Source of the DNA: Nothophaeocryptopus gaeumannii | Taxonomy: Eukaryota; Ascomycota; Dothideomycetes; Mycosphaerellales; Mycosphaerellaceae | Length of the DNA stretch: 64,000 nucleotides | Direction: 5' to 3' | NCBI GenBank assembly: GCA_031771865.1 | Contig: JASISA010000041.1 | Coordinates: forward strand, 62,001-126,000 | In this document: one piece after another, positions 30,459-42,424 of the stretch | Numbering within the stretch: position 1 is the stretch's first letter | Layout of the letters: each line of letters starts with the position of its first letter | Made by a program: the position numbers and the translations under genes | Notes under the pieces: generated by a model | What the model was told of the DNA's origin: nothing | What the model saw: the letters and a program-made list of their open reading frames with translations, nothing else | Databases searched by the model: none

Positions 30459-32522
30459 TCAGTGCATGGTCGGACGCAAATTGGGAGTCCCACCTTCGAG
30501 TTGATCCGCAAGAACAATGGCCTGGATGCTGAACAAACGACAATGTTAGCTCTCATCCCTTCAAACCAGCCTTTGAAGCAGAATTTCCTCACCTGCTGAA
30601 TCCCTACCGTCAGCCCCAGCAATCTCAACACCCCCGTCACCCACTTCCTTATCATCCCACCAGGCGGATCCGCCGCTCCAGCAGTAAATAACGGGAATTG
30701 TACCTGATACCCACCAGACATCCTCACAAAAGGCAAATCCGCTCCTTCTCTATACGCCCCTCGGAAAGGATTATGATCTCTCGATCGGAAATTCGACCAT
30801 AGACTATCCTGCACCATCTCGCCATCATTCGCACTAGCACTCGTGGGTGTATGAATAATCTGAAACCGATCCCCCAAATGCTGCGGAATCACAGCCAGTA
30901 TCCCCATCTGGTGCTGTCTTATCGTCCCGGCAATCTTCTGGATCTGCTCAACCTGCTCGATCGGTACACGATGCGGAGGAGAAGATTGACAATTCGCCAG
31001 AGCTTTCTTGAGCACGTCGATGAGCATAATGCGATATGAGCACAGTCCACAGAACATCTGTGCGACTAAGTAGCTGTCGAAGACGTAGTAGTAATCTGCG
31101 AAAACCACAGGTCCGGTGGCGCGGATGTATTGCGGTCGCCATTCGGGAGGGGCGTCTTCGAGTATAGATTCGAGTTCCGCATACAGGCCCAATGCCTCAT
31201 CGATGATGGAGGATGCTTGTACTGACGAGACGGGATAGTTTCCCGGTAAGAGACGGGCGTTGATATCTGCTAGGCGCATGCTCGCTAGATGGAAGCGCCA
31301 GACGCTGGCTGTTGGGTCGGGGATGCGCTTTTCGGCTTCTTTTGTGATGAGACGGACGTGTTGGGGAATGGGCATTCGGCGGCTTAGACAGGCAATGATT
31401 AAGTTTTGGCAGGTTTGGAGATAGAGACGACATCCAGTTTGTGTGTCAAATTGTTCTGGACCACGGAGTTGTAGAAGTGATGCGGCGCCGTTGACATGGT
31501 CTCTCCAGGAGTCTAGGCTGCGATGAAATCCATTTACGCTTTCGAAGATACCCAAGATGATGGTAGCGAGTAAGGTACTATCCCGCTTGACGCCTTCAGG
31601 TGATTGCAGAGCAGTGTTCGTTCGTTGGATGGCGTCAATGTAATGCCGTTGTGCCTCCGGATCAGTCGATGGACCATGCCCTATCTGCTTGGTTACTCCA
31701 GCCGTTCCCAAAGCCTTGATGCTGGAAAGTAATGCTCCATTCCCATCATCGACTTTCCACAAATCGCGCTTGTGTTGGTACTTGAAAACATACTTGTCGA
31801 AGAAGTATCCCAGTGCCAAGTCATCGATCATAGGCGGAAAGCCAACACTCGGCGGCGGAGACACAGAAGGCATCGTCCATGGTAACATTTCAACCGCGGA
31901 GTCTCTAGCCGACGGGGAAGACGCAGTACTGGGAGTAAGACTCTTCGAAGAGCCCGCTTTGACAAACGCCGAAGCAGCAACAATAGCGGCAGAGGAAGAA
32001 GTTGCCGAAGCTTTCTCGCCTCCACTTCCTTGTCGAGGACGTCGTGTGCTCTTTTCCGCATTTACTTTCTTGATAATCTTGGCGCTTTCGTCATGGAACA
32101 TGAGATTGCTGATGTCCCGATAGCCCTCGCATTTCCAGCCTGCTTTTTCGCATTTCTCGCAGCCTCCTTCTCGGAGGTCGCACTGTGAGGTGGATGAAGT
32201 TGGTCAGCGAGAAAGCCAATTGGGGGGGTTTTAAGAGCTTCAATCTGCCACGCAGGCAGGGTTTCGTGGACAAAGACGCCGAATACGATCGCCGTCCGTG
32301 GCGAGGCAGCTGGGGCTTAAAGCGCCTATTCGTGAGGCGGCATGGGGCTTCAGTGGGTATGAGCTATGAGGCTCGCCGGGGAGCGACGTACCTTGATCTT
32401 CCTCTGCTCGACTGTTAGTGGGCTTTCCGCAATGGATACCTGGTCGAGGAAGCTCGAAGGATAGATAGACTTACCCGCCTACAAGTTTCGCACCCCTTTG
32501 AGGGCCGGCCGCGGAAGGGCAT
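30459..32522 (-). CDS. Zn2Cys6 transcription factor
   Basis: Four exons (32522-32475, 32403-32392, 32182-30593, 30521-30459) give 570 residues. The zinc cluster lies at the N-terminus after a basic start (MPFRGRPSKG): C-x2-C-x6-C-x6-C-x2-C-x6-C. The 12-nt second exon encodes only RKIK in the middle of the cluster; the two other AG acceptors just upstream would give the wrong spacing or frame. A Ser/Ala-rich linker precedes a fungal-specific transcription factor domain (FDKYVFKYQHKRDLW, LLATIILGIFESVNGF, DSWRDHVNGAASLLQLRGPEQF, then helices to about 545). I placed a last intron at 30592-30522 because it removes an unlikely tail and gives the short end IVLADQLEGGTPNLR. The protein should act in the nucleus as a DNA-binding regulator; targets are unknown and the neighbours do not form a clear cluster. 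Confidence 0.88.
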
Positions 32523-33146
32523 TGCTGGTCAAGTTGTCCGCATCGGTGCGGTCAGAAGGCAGCCGGCATGCACACTCTATTGCTGCTGGTGCTGAGGTGC
32601 CTTGAATCCCGGCTCAAGACAGGCTCGTGTAATAATGCTATGCCGCAAATGATGATGAGTGCGCTCAATTTTGCGTTCTAGCTTACTCCTGCTGTTCATT
32701 GTGCCTCTTTGGTCGGGTCCTTGTCGGCTGGCGTGAGGGAGACATGGGTATCGGATGTCCAGGGTAGCAAGGTGATGAAGCGAGAGAGGTATACAGTGCG
32801 AGCTCTAGTCAGCCAATTAAACCGTAGTATGTCGTGCAGAAAAGCTACATGAAGTTGACAGCGCCACCGTCCGTGAGAATGGTAAAGGAGGTCGGACGGC
32901 TAGAAATGAAGGTGAGGAGAAATTGGTTAGTCATCACAAAACGCCTCATCAAGGGTGGTTGGTATATAAGCAAGGAAAACCCCGGTCGGAGGATGAGAAG
33001 CTCATTCGTTCACGGCTGATGAGCATACGAAGGAGGTCAAAGCATTTATAGAGCGCCAAAAGCCTCGCATTCGGTCCTGTGGTCTAAAGACACACCGATA
33101 CTCAAATGCTAGCGTACTGACCATTTGATCTCGATCGATTCTACAG

Positions 33147-35758
33147 CTAAGAGCTACGGCTTCCCATGGGTTCAAATGGAAACGCGGCTGCCACGATGGC
33201 CATGACAATGTACAGAGCCGCGCAGAGATAGATTGGCACTGGGGTGGACGTATTTGCGTACCTTCCACGATGTTAACAAGACATATGAGTTCGAGAAGAG
33301 CGGGAGACACTTACGTGGCAATTACTGCGCTCATGATGCCCATGATTCGATTGAAGCCAATCGATATTCCATTTCCAGTGCCGCGGTGAGCTGAAGGCAG
33401 AACTTCCGGGGTGTACGCATAAAGAGTACCATAGTAAATGTTCTTGAAGACATCAAGTCAGTCGAGTCAAATCTTTAATCGAGTAACGACAGCATGAAGC
33501 ATCCAGATCTACTCCCGAGTCCAGGGACCTGGGCACGATCGGACGGATCGATTCATGTGGCAGGCATCCAGATGCGTCCGGGTTCGTTCAATGGTCCATC
33601 TGAATTGCTAAAAAGGGAAAGTGCATGGACCTAGCGAGCACTTCGGGGCCTTTGTTCGTCTCGAGGACAGGTGCTCAGGCGCCGCCCGAAGTTGTAGCGC
33701 TGTTTCAGTCGCCCCGATAACAATTGCCACATCTCCAGAGGTCGATGAGCGAGGGGCAACCGCTGACTGTTGCTCGGAAAGGAGGTCGCTTGATACGAGC
33801 TCACGGACCCGCTGGGCACAACATCCACAGGACAATCGTGCGGTGATAGGCCCACCACCCAGACAAGGCAGATTTGTAAACCTTTCAGCGACGCTGACTT
33901 GCACTGCTCGGTATTCGAAACTGCCGTCAGGGCTGCACAATCCAGCGAGCAGATCTTAGTCGTATCTTGGCTAAGGGCATGTAGTAATGTATGCTACATG
34001 CAGTGATAGGCCCACCACCCTGACACGGCAAGTCACATCCGGCTCCCGGCTCCCAGCTCCCAGCTCCATGGACAGTTGACTGGGCGCTTCTCAAGAGCGC
34101 AGCGAAGGCACGCCACCCAGACATGTTGAAGTCACCGAGACTGTGACAGAGAGGATGTCCCAGATGTCCGGATTGAAGTGATCTTGAATTGCCTCTATGC
34201 AACAGGGGTTGGTGCAGGGGAGGGTTAGTACTTACCAGACAAAAGCTAATGGCGCACGTGAAGCCAAAGTTCTCGGCGTTCGACTTCACTTGCGTATATG
34301 CAAAGAAGAATATCATGGTCAAGAGAGCGCCGATGATCTAGCATCCGACCTATCAGCATTCGTATAATTGTCACATTTGGTTGATAGCTCACCATTGTGC
34401 CTCTCCTGCCCCAGAAGAACTTAGACCTGCACATGAAGCCGGCGAGGATTGGACTCGGAATTGAGCATGCGTTGGCAACGGCATAGTTACGCCACGTTTC
34501 GTTCTCGCTCAGACCGCCCAGTGCAGCGCCACGAGACTTCAGGTATTGAGGCAAGAAGACATTGTAAAGCGGGTACGCCTATTTCGTGTTAGCCTTCCTG
34601 TACGGCATGAATGTCAAGGTGTCAGTTTTTACCAGGCCGATCAAGAGCCACGAGAACCAGATGAGTGATGTGCTCAAGCCCAAGCGCCTCGTCACGAAAA
34701 GACCTTTCAGATGCGTACCAACTTCAGCGAAAGAGAAGCGCTTGCGGGCGTGGGCCGATACTGAGCCTCGTCGATCGCCACCGCCTGTGACTCCACAAGC
34801 ATCCATACGCTCCAGAGAGAGACTGCAAGGTCTGTTGTACTTCTTCGCAATGAACTGCAATGTGTCTACCACTTCGGCGTCCCGACCCTCGCCGACCAGA
34901 AATTTGGGCGTTTCTCTGAGTTTGATGATGGTCACTCGCAAGATGCTCATAATCAGGACTAATCCTCCATTGGCAAACCACATGTATCGCCAGCCTGCAT
35001 TGTTGTTCCAGCCACACTTGATGCCGGTCTCCGCCGGATCGCCGCAGGAGTAGTTTGGCATGAATGCCCAAGCGAAGAGACCAGCAATAAGCTGTCCAAC
35101 ACCCCACCAGCAAGCCATCAGCGTGAGAAGCCATTGGTCTTTGGATGGGAGATATTCTAGGAAGACGGCTGTGTCGAGCACCAAGTTGCCGCCGCTTCCG
35201 AATGCCGACAAGCAAACGAAGAGTCCAAGGACGATCCAGTTCGGGCTGGCTCCGGCAACAATGCAGAAAACACTGGAGATTAGCAGGGAAACATTGAATG
35301 CGTATTTGCGACCAATGACATCTGCTGACAGTCCCCAGAAGAGTGCGCCCACCAGCATTCCGACATAGACAGCAATTGTCATGCCGTTCGCAAATGAAGG
35401 CTGAAACTCATACGCAGCCTGGCCAGCAATGATAGACTGAATGAGAAGCATCAGGCTGTCCACGGCGTATCCGAAGCCATTCAAAACGAACAACTTCCAC
35501 TGATATGGGGTCATTCCGATCTCGTCTATCGCGTTATTGACCAGATGCCTACACAGCAGGAGTATTAGAGATACATTTTGTGCTGTCGCGTGCTCCCTGT
35601 GAAGCTTGCATTTTAGCATTGAGCACAGGATCGACATCCTCTTGCCCAAGCAGATCTCCCTTGCCAATCGAAACATCGTCTTCATCATGGGCTGAGGCCT
35701 CATGGAATTGTTCGTAGGCAGGCGCGCCCTTGGTCTTATCGTCGGTAAAATCGGCCAT
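33147..35758 (-). CDS. MFS transporter (sugar/organic solute porter-like)
   Basis: Six exons (35758-35610, 35548-34633, 34578-34393, 34337-34236, 33442-33315, 33261-33147) with matching phases give 531 residues, the size of a 12-helix MFS permease. The acidic N-terminus precedes LVNNAIDEIGMTPYQWKLFVL and GFGYAVDSL; the MFS signature between helices 2 and 3 is GLSADVIGRKYAF. A cytosolic loop with RKRFSFAEV lies between the two halves, and the C-terminal half ends PEVLPSAHRGTGNG and helices 11-12. The first intron (35609-35549) begins GC (GCAAGC) and ends TAG; the join AAAAT|G restores KMHLVNNAIDE. The intron 34235-33443 is 793 nt, against 50-60 for its sisters. It should sit in a cell membrane. 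Substrate unknown; the family includes proton-coupled permeases. Confidence 0.88.
33443..34235 (-). other. Oversized intron of the MFS gene with repeated segments
   Basis: It is bounded by gtaagt and ttcaag splice signals and fills the gap between AISFCL and NIYYGTLYAY. Inside are two direct copies of a 28-base segment (33843-33870 and 34003-34030) differing at two positions, a short inverted repeat at 33978-34000, and a CCCGGCTCCCAGCTCC-type tandem near 34,040-34,065. No ORF of note. It looks like a small non-autonomous insertion or locally duplicated sequence. Confidence 0.6.
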
Positions 35759-37011
35759 GTCGATGCTGTGTCTACTCGACGAGGCGAGAAGGTGTTCGGA
35801 CTCCAGGTCGTAGGGAAAGAAACGAAGCAGCTGGAGAGGAAGCGAGAAAAGACCGCCGCAGCGGGGAAGGGTTCAACGATCCTTCTTAGGATCTCTATCA
35901 GTAGTGTCTTGGGCGTGGAGTGTCGTTACATGCACAGCGAATGCAGGTGGTGTGGCGCTAGAAGGTCAACCTGAGCTGGGCTTGAAAGCTATGAGCCGTA
36001 GATTGTAAATACAGCGTAGATTGGGGTGGCAAGGTGAATGCTGATTATAGGAAATCCTAACCTTAACAGCTGGAATGCAAGGCGAAATGCGAGATCTGCG
36101 AAACGAGGGAGCTCTCTCCAAGCCAAGCTACAGGCTGGGAAACAAACTTTCTCCTGCCGAGAAGATGCGGTTCCGGGTTCTCTCTGTAGAAGTACCACAA
36201 GGGTTCGCATTTTTCACTAGAACTAAGCGATCGATAGCAACTTTTGCCCGCAAAGGACGTAGAGACGCCTCCAAAAAAATCGCCCTCTTCACGACGCTTC
36301 TTTGCTCGATAGCTACTATCTTTCCTAGATGACGTATCCTTAAACTTCGTAGAGAGACTCGTTAGACGTCAGACGGAGAGATCTACGAGTTTGCGCAGCC
36401 GAAGAAGCCCTCATTAACGTGGTATCCTGTTCTTCGAAGACTTCCTCACCAAAGTGGCCGCAGATCGCTCAGTGGAATTGGCGAAGCCCTGTGGTACGAT
36501 AGAGCTGTATCGACCGTACTAGGGTCACACGCTCGTCTTGAAGAGATGCGTGCTGCCAATGGCGCGAGGCCTTACGGTCCGCGCCAGTACCAGCGCCTCT
36601 CGCACGTGGGTGCTAGGGCCTCCATTTGAGGTCTGTAGCGCTATCGACACCAACACCGCCGTTATCCGCAGAGGACGAGAAGTCGGAGAGGGTGTAGCGG
36701 CAAAAGGGCGCTAAGGACGAAACATGATGGCCCGTGCGCATCTGCACAGTGTGGCGGCGTGGCCGATCTGCTCACACTTCGGATTACTCCTTCAAGTGAA
36801 AGTGCAGACTAACGGGGAGATGCAGTTGCATTGCAGGTGTGGCGCTATGAGGTTGTATCTGAGGAACATGTCGGGCAAAGTATATTTGGGCTTCAGTGAA
36901 AGGCCCAGTGTCCTATACAAATGCATATATACAATTATTTATCTATGCCCTATGTCTATACAGGTACTGTGTTTCTCAGGGCTGTCGGTCAAGACCTGTC
37001 GTCAAATTCGT
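35759..37011. other. Intergenic, no supported gene
   Basis: About 1.2 kb between the start of the MFS gene and the end of the protease gene on the same strand. The part 36,300-36,720 is rich in short broken frames and could be old mobile-element debris, but I recognise no family. Confidence 0.45.
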
Positions 37012-38773
37012 CTACAACATAATGCCCGCACCCAATGCTCCAAGCGCTACCCAAATGTTTGCAATCCAGAACCCAGTGTAGTCCGCACCGGGTATGACGA
37101 GACCGGCAGCAGCACCAGATGAGCTCGAAGAACTTCCGCTGCCGGTACCTGATCCTCCTGACCCGCCAGACACTTGTGCGTCGGCTGGAATTGCTGCCTC
37201 TCCAGTCGCGGTTCCAATCGTGCTCGCCGCAGTGCTGACACCGTAAGAGTTGGTCGCCGCAGTGATTGGAGGAGCGATGGAGTATGAGTTTGGAGGTGCA
37301 GTGTTGACACCTTGTACGGCCGATGCAACTCCAGAAGCGCCGGCTTGAACAGTCACAACATTTGGTGAGCCACCGTTAGTCGCCGCCTGGGCGATCGAGG
37401 CTTGTCCGTTGTCGAGGTCGAAGACCACGTACATCGATGTGAGGATGGCATCGCCAAGCGTCTGGAATGCTATTCCCTCGTCGCCAGATGCTGGCTGGAG
37501 TAGGAACAAGCAAGCATCACTACCATCGTCGTACTGGACCTGCTCATTGGTTGTGCTGTTAATCAACGGAACAATGAACTGGGTTGATGGAACATTGATC
37601 GTCACTTTGCCTCCGAATTGCAGAGAGAGGTGATCGTTGGCGTTGGCGTTCTTGCATTGGCAAGTTCCGTCTCGCTGCACGTATGTAAACGCCGGCGCGA
37701 TGTATTGGTTGTAGTAGTCCACGGGGATCGTCCAAGCAGTACTTCCCGTATCCAGCAACACTGGCAATGACGCGTCGTTCCTACCGTAGGCATTGATGTC
37801 ATTGGAACCTCCACTCCAGAGGTTCGAGGTCTTGCCGCCGACGGTTACATTTGCGGCTGTTACGGTGGTGATGAACTGGTAAATGAGATCGGATTGGGTG
37901 TCCGCAGGCAAGAAGTCGACCGTCGCGAGCTCGCCAGTGTACTTGCTCTTGTCAATGCCTCCGAAGAGGATGGTACCGGAGGTGTCGCCTGGTGTGGAAG
38001 TTAGCAACGGTACACACGTAAGGACAAGGGTCGTGCTTACCAACAGTGTTCAGGAACACGGAGTACAACCTGCTGTTGATGACGCCAGCATCCTTGAGAA
38101 CTTCTGGCATATTCGGGTACAGATTCCTCTCGTCCCTGACAGCTTCGTTGTACGAATATCCAACACCCATCAATCCTATCGAGTAGCCAGTGGTGCTGTT
38201 CACCACATCGGCCACGCCAAATTTAACGTTGGAGATCACCACGTCTCCGATGCCAATGTTGTCAGTGCTGTACGGACCGATCGCCGTCGAGCCATCGCCG
38301 AAGCTAGTGTTGAAAGCGGGTGAGGCAGCAATTTCGTGGTAGGTGTTCGAATTGGTATGGTCGAATGTGCCTCCTTTGCATGCCGTGTCGCCGGTTGTCT
38401 GACAGGTCGCGGCGCTGGATGCATCGAAATAAAGATCGGACGAGCCGGTATCGAGAATTACTGTCTGTTCTTGAGGAGGCGTTCCGACGGTGACTAGATG
38501 GTATTGTCAGATGGTGGCTACAAGAGTAAAGTCCAGATTACGCGACTCACTATTTGCGTAGTATGCTCCTCCATTAGACCAGCTCAGTACGTCGAAGATG
38601 TTGGTGCTCACAGTGCCTTGACGTTTCTCGATATGGGCCGGTATGCTTCGCTTGTAAAGGTTCGTCGCGCCTCCATTGTGTTTGTCGCGCTTGGAGATGG
38701 CAATCTCAGGCAAGCCATGAGAAGCTGCACTGGCCGAAGCCAGAAGCAACGGCGTGAAGGTCAGGGATCTCAT
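37012..38773 (-). CDS. Secreted aspartic protease, probably GPI-anchored
   Basis: Exons 38773-38551, 38493-38041 and 37988-37012 give 550 residues. An N-terminal signal peptide (MRSLTFTPLLLASASAASHG) precedes a propeptide with KR sites (ISKRDK, LYKRS, EKRQ). The A1-family fold shows both active sites: VILDTGSSDLYF and LLDTGSTAWTI. The flap region (FGDGST) and a Cys-bounded loop (CQCKN) are visible. After residue about 420 comes a Ser/Thr/Ala/Gly-rich stalk (SGGSGGSGTGSGSSSSSSG) and a hydrophobic end (WIANIWVALGALGAGIML), the pattern of a GPI anchor. It resembles yapsin-type cell-surface proteases that process or shed wall proteins. A longer in-frame start at 38926 would destroy the signal peptide, so I chose 38773. 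Substrates are unknown. Confidence 0.9.
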
Positions 38774-39274
38774 CTCCCCGCAGGTAATCCTGGTATCTAT
38801 CCTGGGAGCAACCAGCAGCAAGGTAGGCCTGCAAAAGTAAGAAACGAAATGTTGAAACCAGACACGGGTGCAAGAGCTTTGATGACGGAAGAGCAGATGT
38901 AAGAAAGGAAGAAGACGAAGACGCAAAATAGAGAGCCGATCGCCAATGACGGAAGGCGTCCAACGACAGGAGTTCGGGAGAACCGCAGGTTTTCAACGCT
39001 TGTCCAACTAGTGGCAGGAGTGGTCCAGATCCTCAAACACGCCGGAGAGGCCAGGCAATCTGCAACTCGATACTTGGTATGCATTTATGAGAGGGACACC
39101 TCATGCCTCAGCTGCGGGCAATCTGCCAGATTCAAGGCTTGCTGGCGCATCGTTTGGCATGCTTAGACGACAATAAGCAGCCTGGGCCTTGGAGGCGCTG
39201 TGGCGGAGGCGCAAGCAAGACATCAGTGGCGATAAGGCTATGCGGCAAGCACATCCGAAATCGAAGACCGTTCA
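38774..39274. other. Intergenic, upstream of the aspartic protease
   Basis: No gene seen; should contain the protease promoter. Confidence 0.5.
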
Positions 39275-39436
39275 TTAGCTGCAATACGAGCGATGTTGCG
39301 CATGCCTGGCCTTCAGCAGCGCTTGCTCTTTGTTGTACTTGGTCACAATGAAATCAAGAAGATCCGAGTATGCGCTGTCAACTTCTCTGTCAACATCCTG
39401 AAGACGCGTCTGTGGTGCACGTTCGGCTGCTGACAT
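39275..39436 (-). CDS. Small hypothetical ORF or exon
   Basis: A frame of 53 codons reads MSAAERAPQTRLQDVDREV and continues helical with DLLDFIVTKYNKEQALLKAR, more protein-like than its surroundings. It could be a small protein or the last exon of a longer gene; a longer in-frame start at 39628 gives Cys/His-rich text that looks unnatural. Function unknown. Confidence 0.3.
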   Translation of the reverse strand: MSAAERAPQTRLQDVDREVDSAYSDLLDFIVTKYNKEQALLKARHAQHRSYCS

Positions 39437-39889
39437 GGCGGCAGTGATGCTGATCCTGCATGCGCCCCTATGTGTGTGTGCCTGACAAGCGTCGGCGCGT
39501 GTTGTACCGGGTGTCGTTCTGTCAATCGTGCATCGGTTGGAGGTTGTTCGTAGCAGAAGGAAGTGAGAGCAAGTGCTTTCAACGCCTGATATAAGCACTT
39601 GTGATCTCCTGGCGCTGGTTCCAAGCACTCGGGTGCCGGCAACGAGCCGTTGTTATCCCTGACTGCCAGAGGTGCCTGTGCCTAATCTATTCGGAGGTGT
39701 GACATAGACATCACCAACACCGACATCTCTGCAAATGACCTACGACCCTCACGCTTCCCCGACCACAGCTGCACCCAACACCATCTCCACTTTGCCCTCG
39801 ATCCCGTCTATGGCACGTTTTGCTCGTCCAGCCTATGCGACCGCTATTGACGCCGGCGACCGAAGCCTCGCCCTTGCGCCGCCGTAATC

Positions 39890-41321
39890 ATGTCCACCGC
39901 ACACGATAGACTAGATGCGCGATCGCTAGACTTGGGCAACAGCAGAGACATGACGGCGAGTATGCACAGCGAGGGCCCGGCTCCTTCAATACGAAAGCTG
40001 GGCAAATGGAGGAGAGCAGTCGGGTTACTGCTCCTTGCCTTGACGATATTTCTATGGACGGCCACGAATTTCCTTATGAGCGTATGTGGGAGCATGAGAC
40101 TTTGTTGAACCAACGTGCAGATTCTGACCAACATGCTAGGAGGTCTTTGCCGACGGCACATACTCCAAGCCGTACTTCATGACCTATATCAACACGTCTT
40201 TCTTCATCATCCCGCTCATTCCGATACTCATACACAAAGGATACCGTAATCCTGACGAGGTGAAAAGATGGAAAGAGGAGCTCAAATCGCGGCTTACGCG
40301 CCAGTACATTCCTTTGAAGCAAGAAGAAGTGGATACGCCAAGTTACCATGACAGCCCTGCAATCCCCTCGCAGCCCGGACGTTCGTTGTCACCTGGTCCC
40401 AACGGTCTTTTGGATGATGCTTCGATGGAGAGAAGCCAGGTACTGAGCGCAAAAGATATGCTCGCGACCAGCAGTACCGTAGAGACGCCCCTTACTCTTC
40501 TGGGAATCGCAAAGCTCAGTGCTGAGTTCTGCATGCTATGGTTTCTGGCGAATTACTTTGTGGCATCCTGCCTGCAGTACACAACTGTGGCTTCTTCAAC
40601 AATCTTGACAAGCACAAGCAGTGTCTTTACCCTGCTCTTCGGTAGCATCTTCAAGGTCGAAAGATTCACGCTACGCAAGCTTTTGGCTGTGCTCGCCTCA
40701 CTTGCAGGGGTCGTTGTCATCTCGAGCCTGGACCTCTCTGGAAGAACGAGCGACGATGAGCACCGTGGAGATTTCCCAGAGAAATCAATGAAGGAGATCG
40801 CCATTGGAGATTGCCTCGCCCTGCTCTCAGCGGTCATGTACGGCATCTACGCTGTCTTCATGAAGAAGCGAATTTCCGACGAGAGCCGCGTGGACATGCC
40901 CGTTTTCTTCGGACTCGTTGGAGTCATCAATGTTCTTGTGCTCTGGCCTGGCCTATTCATCCTACACTGGACTGGCATCGAAACCTTCGAGTTACCTCCG
41001 ACCTGGTCCGTGACCTGTATCATTCTGCTCAATTCACTTGGAAGCCTGGTCAGCGACATGGCATGGGCCTACGCAGTGCTCATGACATCGCCGATCGTGG
41101 TCACAGTTGGCTTGAGCTTGACGATCCCGTGCTCATTGATCGGTCAAATCATTCTGAACAATCAGACTGTCGGCATATGGTACTGGCTCGGGGCGTTGAT
41201 TGTGGTCCTCTCGTTCGTGTTCGTTAATCACGAGGAGAAGAAGGACGAAGAATTGATTACTCCGCCTTTGCCACTGAGTGCGGAGGACGAAGAAGCTAGA
41301 GGCCGGAATCCTTTGCCATGA
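39890..41321 (+). CDS. SLC35F-like drug/metabolite transporter (yeast YML018C/Thi74 type)
   Basis: Two exons (39890-40081, 40140-41321; intron gtatgt..ctag, 58 nt) give 457 residues. The first membrane helix (AVGLLLLALTIFLWTATNFLM) is in exon 1; the join gives VFADGTYSKPYFMTYINTSFF, a hallmark of this group. About 75 hydrophilic residues follow helix 2, then EamA-type repeats: FLANYFVASCLQYTTVASSTILTSTSSVFTLLFG and, in the second half, GDCLALLSAVMYGIYAVFMKK, a PVFFGLVGVINVLVLWP helix and a last pair ending VVLSFVFVNHEEKKDEE. Ten helices are expected, in the vacuolar or another internal membrane. Substrate unknown. Of three nearby AG acceptors I chose the one giving the expected spacing before VFAD. 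Confidence 0.9.
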
Positions 41322-41519
41322 TCAGAATTGACAGATGAATACAAGCTCGTATCACATTCGAAGAATCTAGACTCTTGTCTACGGATGTACAGCTGTGGTC
41401 CGCCCAGATGCTCTCTGTCCGCTCTCCTCCCCTGTATCAGTCTGCCAAGGGCCAAAGTCTACTCGTCACACACCTAGTCGAAAGTGCAGCGCCCGTAAAG
41501 GCATGGCGACCATCAAGGA

Positions 41520-41681
41520 TTAGCACGATCTTTCGACAACCATCGGGACACTCATCCCATTGGAGCAGTCGTCAGCGGTGCTGCATGGGCCTGGGTATGG
41601 GCTGCATGGGTTGTCTTGAGGGAGAGCAGACGCCGAGACTGCGGCAGCGAAGGCCAAGACGATGAGGTGGTAGAAGTTCAT
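41520..41681 (-). CDS. Small secreted cysteine-containing protein (effector-like candidate)
   Basis: The ORF from ATG 41681 encodes 53 residues: a signal peptide (MNFYHLIVLAFAAAVSASA) and a short mature part with four Cys (NPCSPYPGPC, DDC, and a final Cys). Right after DDCSN another reading frame continues with CPDGC, so either a one-base shift has changed the end or a short intron with a CTAAT branch site near 41,520 alters it. Upstream in-frame ATG 41738 would bury the signal peptide, so 41681 is preferred. Such proteins are secreted; role on the host or substrate is speculation. It lies about 200 bases from the convergent 3' end of the SLC35F-like gene. Confidence 0.55.
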   Translation of the reverse strand: MNFYHLIVLAFAAAVSASALPQDNPCSPYPGPCSTADDCSNGMSVPMVVERSC

Positions 41682-42424
41682 GTTGGATTCGTGGTTGAAT
41701 TCGTGATTGGTTTTGTGTATTGGAGCTGGTTGCGACACTGTCTGGATTGAATCAAGGTCATTGGAGAGGGGACACTATCGCCTTACGTCTTCGACGACCA
41801 CTGGCTATGACGATGATGGCTTTACTTGGCACACTCAGCAACACGAGACTTACTGGCCCTTTATTAACGTCAACCAGTCCACGCGTGGTTCGAATACGTA
41901 AAAAGAGCGCTTCGTTATAGAGCGCCTGTGTTGGTTTCTGTCGATCTAGGACAGCAGTGGCTACATCGGGAAGGCGATGGATCTGGGTGCCATCGGTTCA
42001 ATGCTACGGTCCAACACTTGGCACAGCTGGAAGAAAGAGCAGACTCTCATAAACCAGAGCAGCACCACGTGTGGCCTTCCAAACTTCAAGCTAGAGAAGG
42101 TGGTCTATATACCAACCGCTCTTGTTCGTATAAGGGCTTTGCTCTGGCAGCCGTAGCGTCAATAGTGATCAGGTAGAGAACGTGGAGGAAATTCCTGATG
42201 AGATCGTAATAGGTGCACTGCGATGTCTCGCCCCTTAATTGATCTCTCATGGATCCAAGTACGTTGTAGTCTCGTCAAGAGTTGATGTCGCAACTGAAGC
42301 AACCATGCACGTGCCCGCGCGATTAGCGCGTTTTCATAAAGTGAATCTCGTCCCGTAGTTCTACCACCAACTTCCCTCCAGGCTCCTCTCAAGATTCACA
42401 CACCACAATGCACCGAACACCACA
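41682..42424. other. Intergenic, divergent promoter region
   Basis: Lies between the small secreted protein (-) and the dynactin subunit (+). No supported gene. Confidence 0.5.

Noticed and set aside
36300..36720. Suspected transposon debris
   Set aside because: Broken frames only; no terminal repeats or recognisable transposase motif, so not called as a mobile element.
41880..41900. GGTTCGAAT tRNA B-box-like sequence
   Set aside because: No acceptor or D arm can be drawn around it.
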